NCBI GenBank assembly: GCA_003576695.1
Contig: QOZQ01000013.1
Location: 62,001 to 126,000 of the forward strand
Reading direction: 5' to 3'
DNA from: Taklimakanibacter lacteus
GTDB taxonomy: Bacteria > Pseudomonadota > Alphaproteobacteria > Rhizobiales > Aestuariivirgaceae
DNA length: 64,000 nt
In this document: piece by piece, positions 62,462-64,000 of the stretch
How the letters are laid out: each line of letters opens with the position of its first letter
Position numbering within the stretch: position 1 is the first letter of the stretch
Translations under genes and position numbers: made by a program
Notes under the pieces: model-generated
What the model saw: the letters and a program-made list of their open reading frames with translations, nothing else
Database searches by the model: none
Told to the model about the DNA's origin: nothing

Positions 62462-63619
62462 ATGAAATCCATAAAGCGGGCTTTTATTTCCGTTTTGGCA
62501 GTTGCCGCGCTCACCGGCACGGCTCTGGCCGACATGAAAAAGGAAATTGGCCCCGGCGAAGGCCAGGTCAATATCGTCGCCTGGCCGGGCTATATCGAAC
62601 GGGGCGAAACCGACAAAAACTACGATTGGGTGACTGATTTCGAGAAGAAGACGAGCTGCAAGGTCAATATCAAGACAGCCGGCACGTCCGACGAAATGGT
62701 CGCCTTGATGAATGAAGGCGGCTTCGACCTGGTCACCGCCTCGGGCGATGCGTCGCTGCGCCTGATCTCCGGCAAGCGCGTGCAGCCGGTCAATGTCGAC
62801 CTGATTCCCTCGTGGAAAACGGTCGATGAGCGCCTTCAGAACGCGCCCTGGCACACGGTCGACGGCATGCATTATGGCGTTCCCTATCAGTGGGGCGCCA
62901 ATGTGCTGGCCTATAATACGAATGTCTTCAAGGAAGCGCCCAAGAGCTGGAGCGTCGTCTTCGAGGAGCAGAACCTGCCCGACGGGAAGTCGAACAAGGG
63001 CCGGATCCAGGCCTTCGACGGCCCGATCTATATCGCTGATGCGGCTCTCTATCTGATGAAGCACAAGCCGGAGCTCGGCATCAAGGATCCCTATGAGCTT
63101 ACCGAGGACCAGTACAAGGCGGCACTCGACCTGCTGCGCGCGCAACGCAAGCTGGTTGGCCGCTACTGGCATGACGCCTTCATCCAGATCGACGACTTCA
63201 AGAACGAAGGCGTTGCTGCGTCATCGTCCTGGCCCTTCCAGGTGAACCTGCTCGTCGCCGACAAGCAGCCCATCGCCTCGACGGTTCCCGAGGAGGGCGC
63301 CACCGGATGGGCCGACACCACGATGATGCATTCCGAAGCAGCCAATCCCAATTGCGCCTATATGTGGCTCGAGCATTCGATCAATCCGAAGCTTCAGGGT
63401 GACCTGGCTGCCTGGTTCGGATCGGTTCCGGCGGTGATGGCTGCCTGCAAGGGCAATTCCCTATTGACCGACACGGGCTGCGACACCAACGGCCTCGGCA
63501 ATTTCGAGAAGATCAAGTTCTGGCGCACGCCCGTGTCCAAATGCGCCAGCCAGGCCGCCGGTTGCGTGCCCTACTACCGCTGGGTGTCCGATTACATCGC
63601 CGTCCTCGGCGGACGCTGA
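62462..63619 (+). CDS. Polyamine-type ABC transporter periplasmic binding protein (PotD/PotF-like)
   Basis: Family 1 solute-binding protein of 385 residues with a signal peptide (AFISVLAVAALTGTALA). Mature features VNIVAWPGYIERG, MVALMNEGGFDLVTASGDASLRLI, YGVPYQWGANVLAYNTNVF and WADTTMMHSEAANPNCAYMW match spermidine/putrescine binding relatives. ATG 62462 has GCAGGGAGGG upstream. First gene of an operon whose ATPase follows; divergent from the amino acid operon. The exact ligand cannot be told. Confidence 0.9.
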   Translation: MKSIKRAFISVLAVAALTGTALADMKKEIGPGEGQVNIVAWPGYIERGETDKNYDWVTDFEKKTSCKVNIKTAGTSDEMVALMNEGGFDLVTASGDASLRLISGKRVQPVNVDLIPSWKTVDERLQNAPWHTVDGMHYGVPYQWGANVLAYNTNVFKEAPKSWSVVFEEQNLPDGKSNKGRIQAFDGPIYIADAALYLMKHKPELGIKDPYELTEDQYKAALDLLRAQRKLVGRYWHDAFIQIDDFKNEGVAASSSWPFQVNLLVADKQPIASTVPEEGATGWADTTMMHSEAANPNCAYMWLEHSINPKLQGDLAAWFGSVPAVMAACKGNSLLTDTGCDTNGLGNFEKIKFWRTPVSKCASQAAGCVPYYRWVSDYIAVLGGR

Positions 63620-63633
63620 TCGATCGCAAATCG

Positions 63634-63659
63634 CTCCCGCCGGTCATCGCCGGCGGGAG
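63634..63659 (+). other. Stem-loop between binding-protein and ATPase genes
   Basis: CTCCCGCCGG and CCGGCGGGAG form a perfect 10-base stem with a 6-base loop, 14 bases after the stop. No T run follows. Such hairpins behind binding-protein genes commonly stabilise the upstream mRNA and lower downstream expression. Confidence 0.7.
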
Positions 63660-63668
63660 TATCCATCA

Positions 63669-64000
63669 TGACAACAGCCGTCTCCTTCCAGAATGTGTCA
63701 CGGCATTTCGGTGCCGTGCGCGCGGTCGATGATGTCACGCTCGACATCGCGCCCGGTGAGTTCTTCGCCATGCTCGGCCCATCGGGATCGGGCAAGACCA
63801 CCTGCCTGCGCCTCATCGCCGGTTTCGAGCAGCCTTCAAGTGGCCATATCGAGATCTTCGGCACCACCGCCGAAGGTCTTCCGCCCTATCGGCGCAATGT
63901 GAATACCGTGTTCCAGGACTATGCGCTGTTCCCGCATATGAGCATCCTGGACAATGTCGCCTATGGCCTGATGGTCAAGGGTGTCGCCCGCGCGGCGCGC
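63669..64000 (+). CDS. Polyamine-type ABC transporter ATPase (PotA-like), 3' truncated
   Basis: Start of an ATP-binding subunit; about 110 residues are visible before the window ends. Walker A LGPSGSGKTTCLRLIAG and the Q-loop VFQDYALFPHMSILDNVAYG are clear, the latter in the form typical of PotA-type importers. ATG 63669 lies just after the stem-loop. It follows the binding protein and presumably precedes permease genes. Confidence 0.9.

Overview
The window looks like chromosomal DNA of an alphaproteobacterium, most likely of the order Hyphomicrobiales (Rhizobiales). The evidence is a GC content near 62% in the lines I counted, the gene block recG / sdhE-mfd / DUF502 / glmU-glmS, a cys operon carrying DUF2849 and DUF934 genes, and small palindromic repeats of a kind common in that order. 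The genus cannot be told. Genes are dense, with many ATGA or GTGA overlaps. I see no transposase, integrase, phage gene, CRISPR array or rRNA gene.

Layout. 1-5066: end of an Ldh2-type dehydrogenase, DMT exporters, a class II aldolase-like protein, a DUF2000/AraC divergent pair and a 28-codon membrane peptide. 5162-7461: a DUF2182/DUF1326 pair divergent from an ArsR/SRPBCC pair; here DUF1326 is frameshifted by a 7-bp tandem duplication and the SRPBCC gene has an early stop codon. 7943-16254: a sulfur block with a SutR-like XRE-cupin regulator, ferredoxin, cysG, DUF2849, cysI, DUF934, cysH and a TSUP exporter, facing metZ and a rhodanese. 16317-20985: GDP-fucose synthesis (gmd, fcl) and a dimethylglycine dehydrogenase-like flavoprotein. 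20975-22618: three unknown genes, two of them with low GC. 22766-31656: 1-Cys peroxiredoxin, a TPR-sulfotransferase, GST, LysE exporter, an intact second DUF2182/DUF1326 pair, a UbiH-like monooxygenase, an amidohydrolase and an FMN hydroxyacid dehydrogenase.

31634-48235 is mostly housekeeping: AEC carrier, HspQ, a YejA-like binding protein, FrnE-like protein, Mfd, SdhE, RecG, Rid protein, DUF502, a TPR-SPOR protein, GlmS, GlmU and tRNA-Lys(TTT). A cluster of palindromic repeats lies at 44479-44793. 48338-55584 holds a VOC protein, an L,D-transpeptidase, a lipoprotein, MAPEG, PilZ and DUF2264 proteins, and a cation/proton antiporter. 55562-62186 is a minus-strand polar amino acid ABC operon whose permease pair is tandemly duplicated, followed by an M20 amidohydrolase and a LysE exporter. 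62462-64000 starts a polyamine-type ABC operon that runs off the window.

Main observation: an inverted repeat, TGTTC-N8-GAACA or a close variant, lies in three promoter regions whose genes are tied to sulfur: the XRE-cupin/cys divergent promoter, the rhodanese-metZ promoter and the 1-Cys peroxiredoxin promoter. I infer a sulfur regulon controlled by the XRE-cupin protein. Second is the decay or switching of the first DUF1326 locus by a precise 7-bp duplication, with an intact paralogous pair 20 kb away for comparison.
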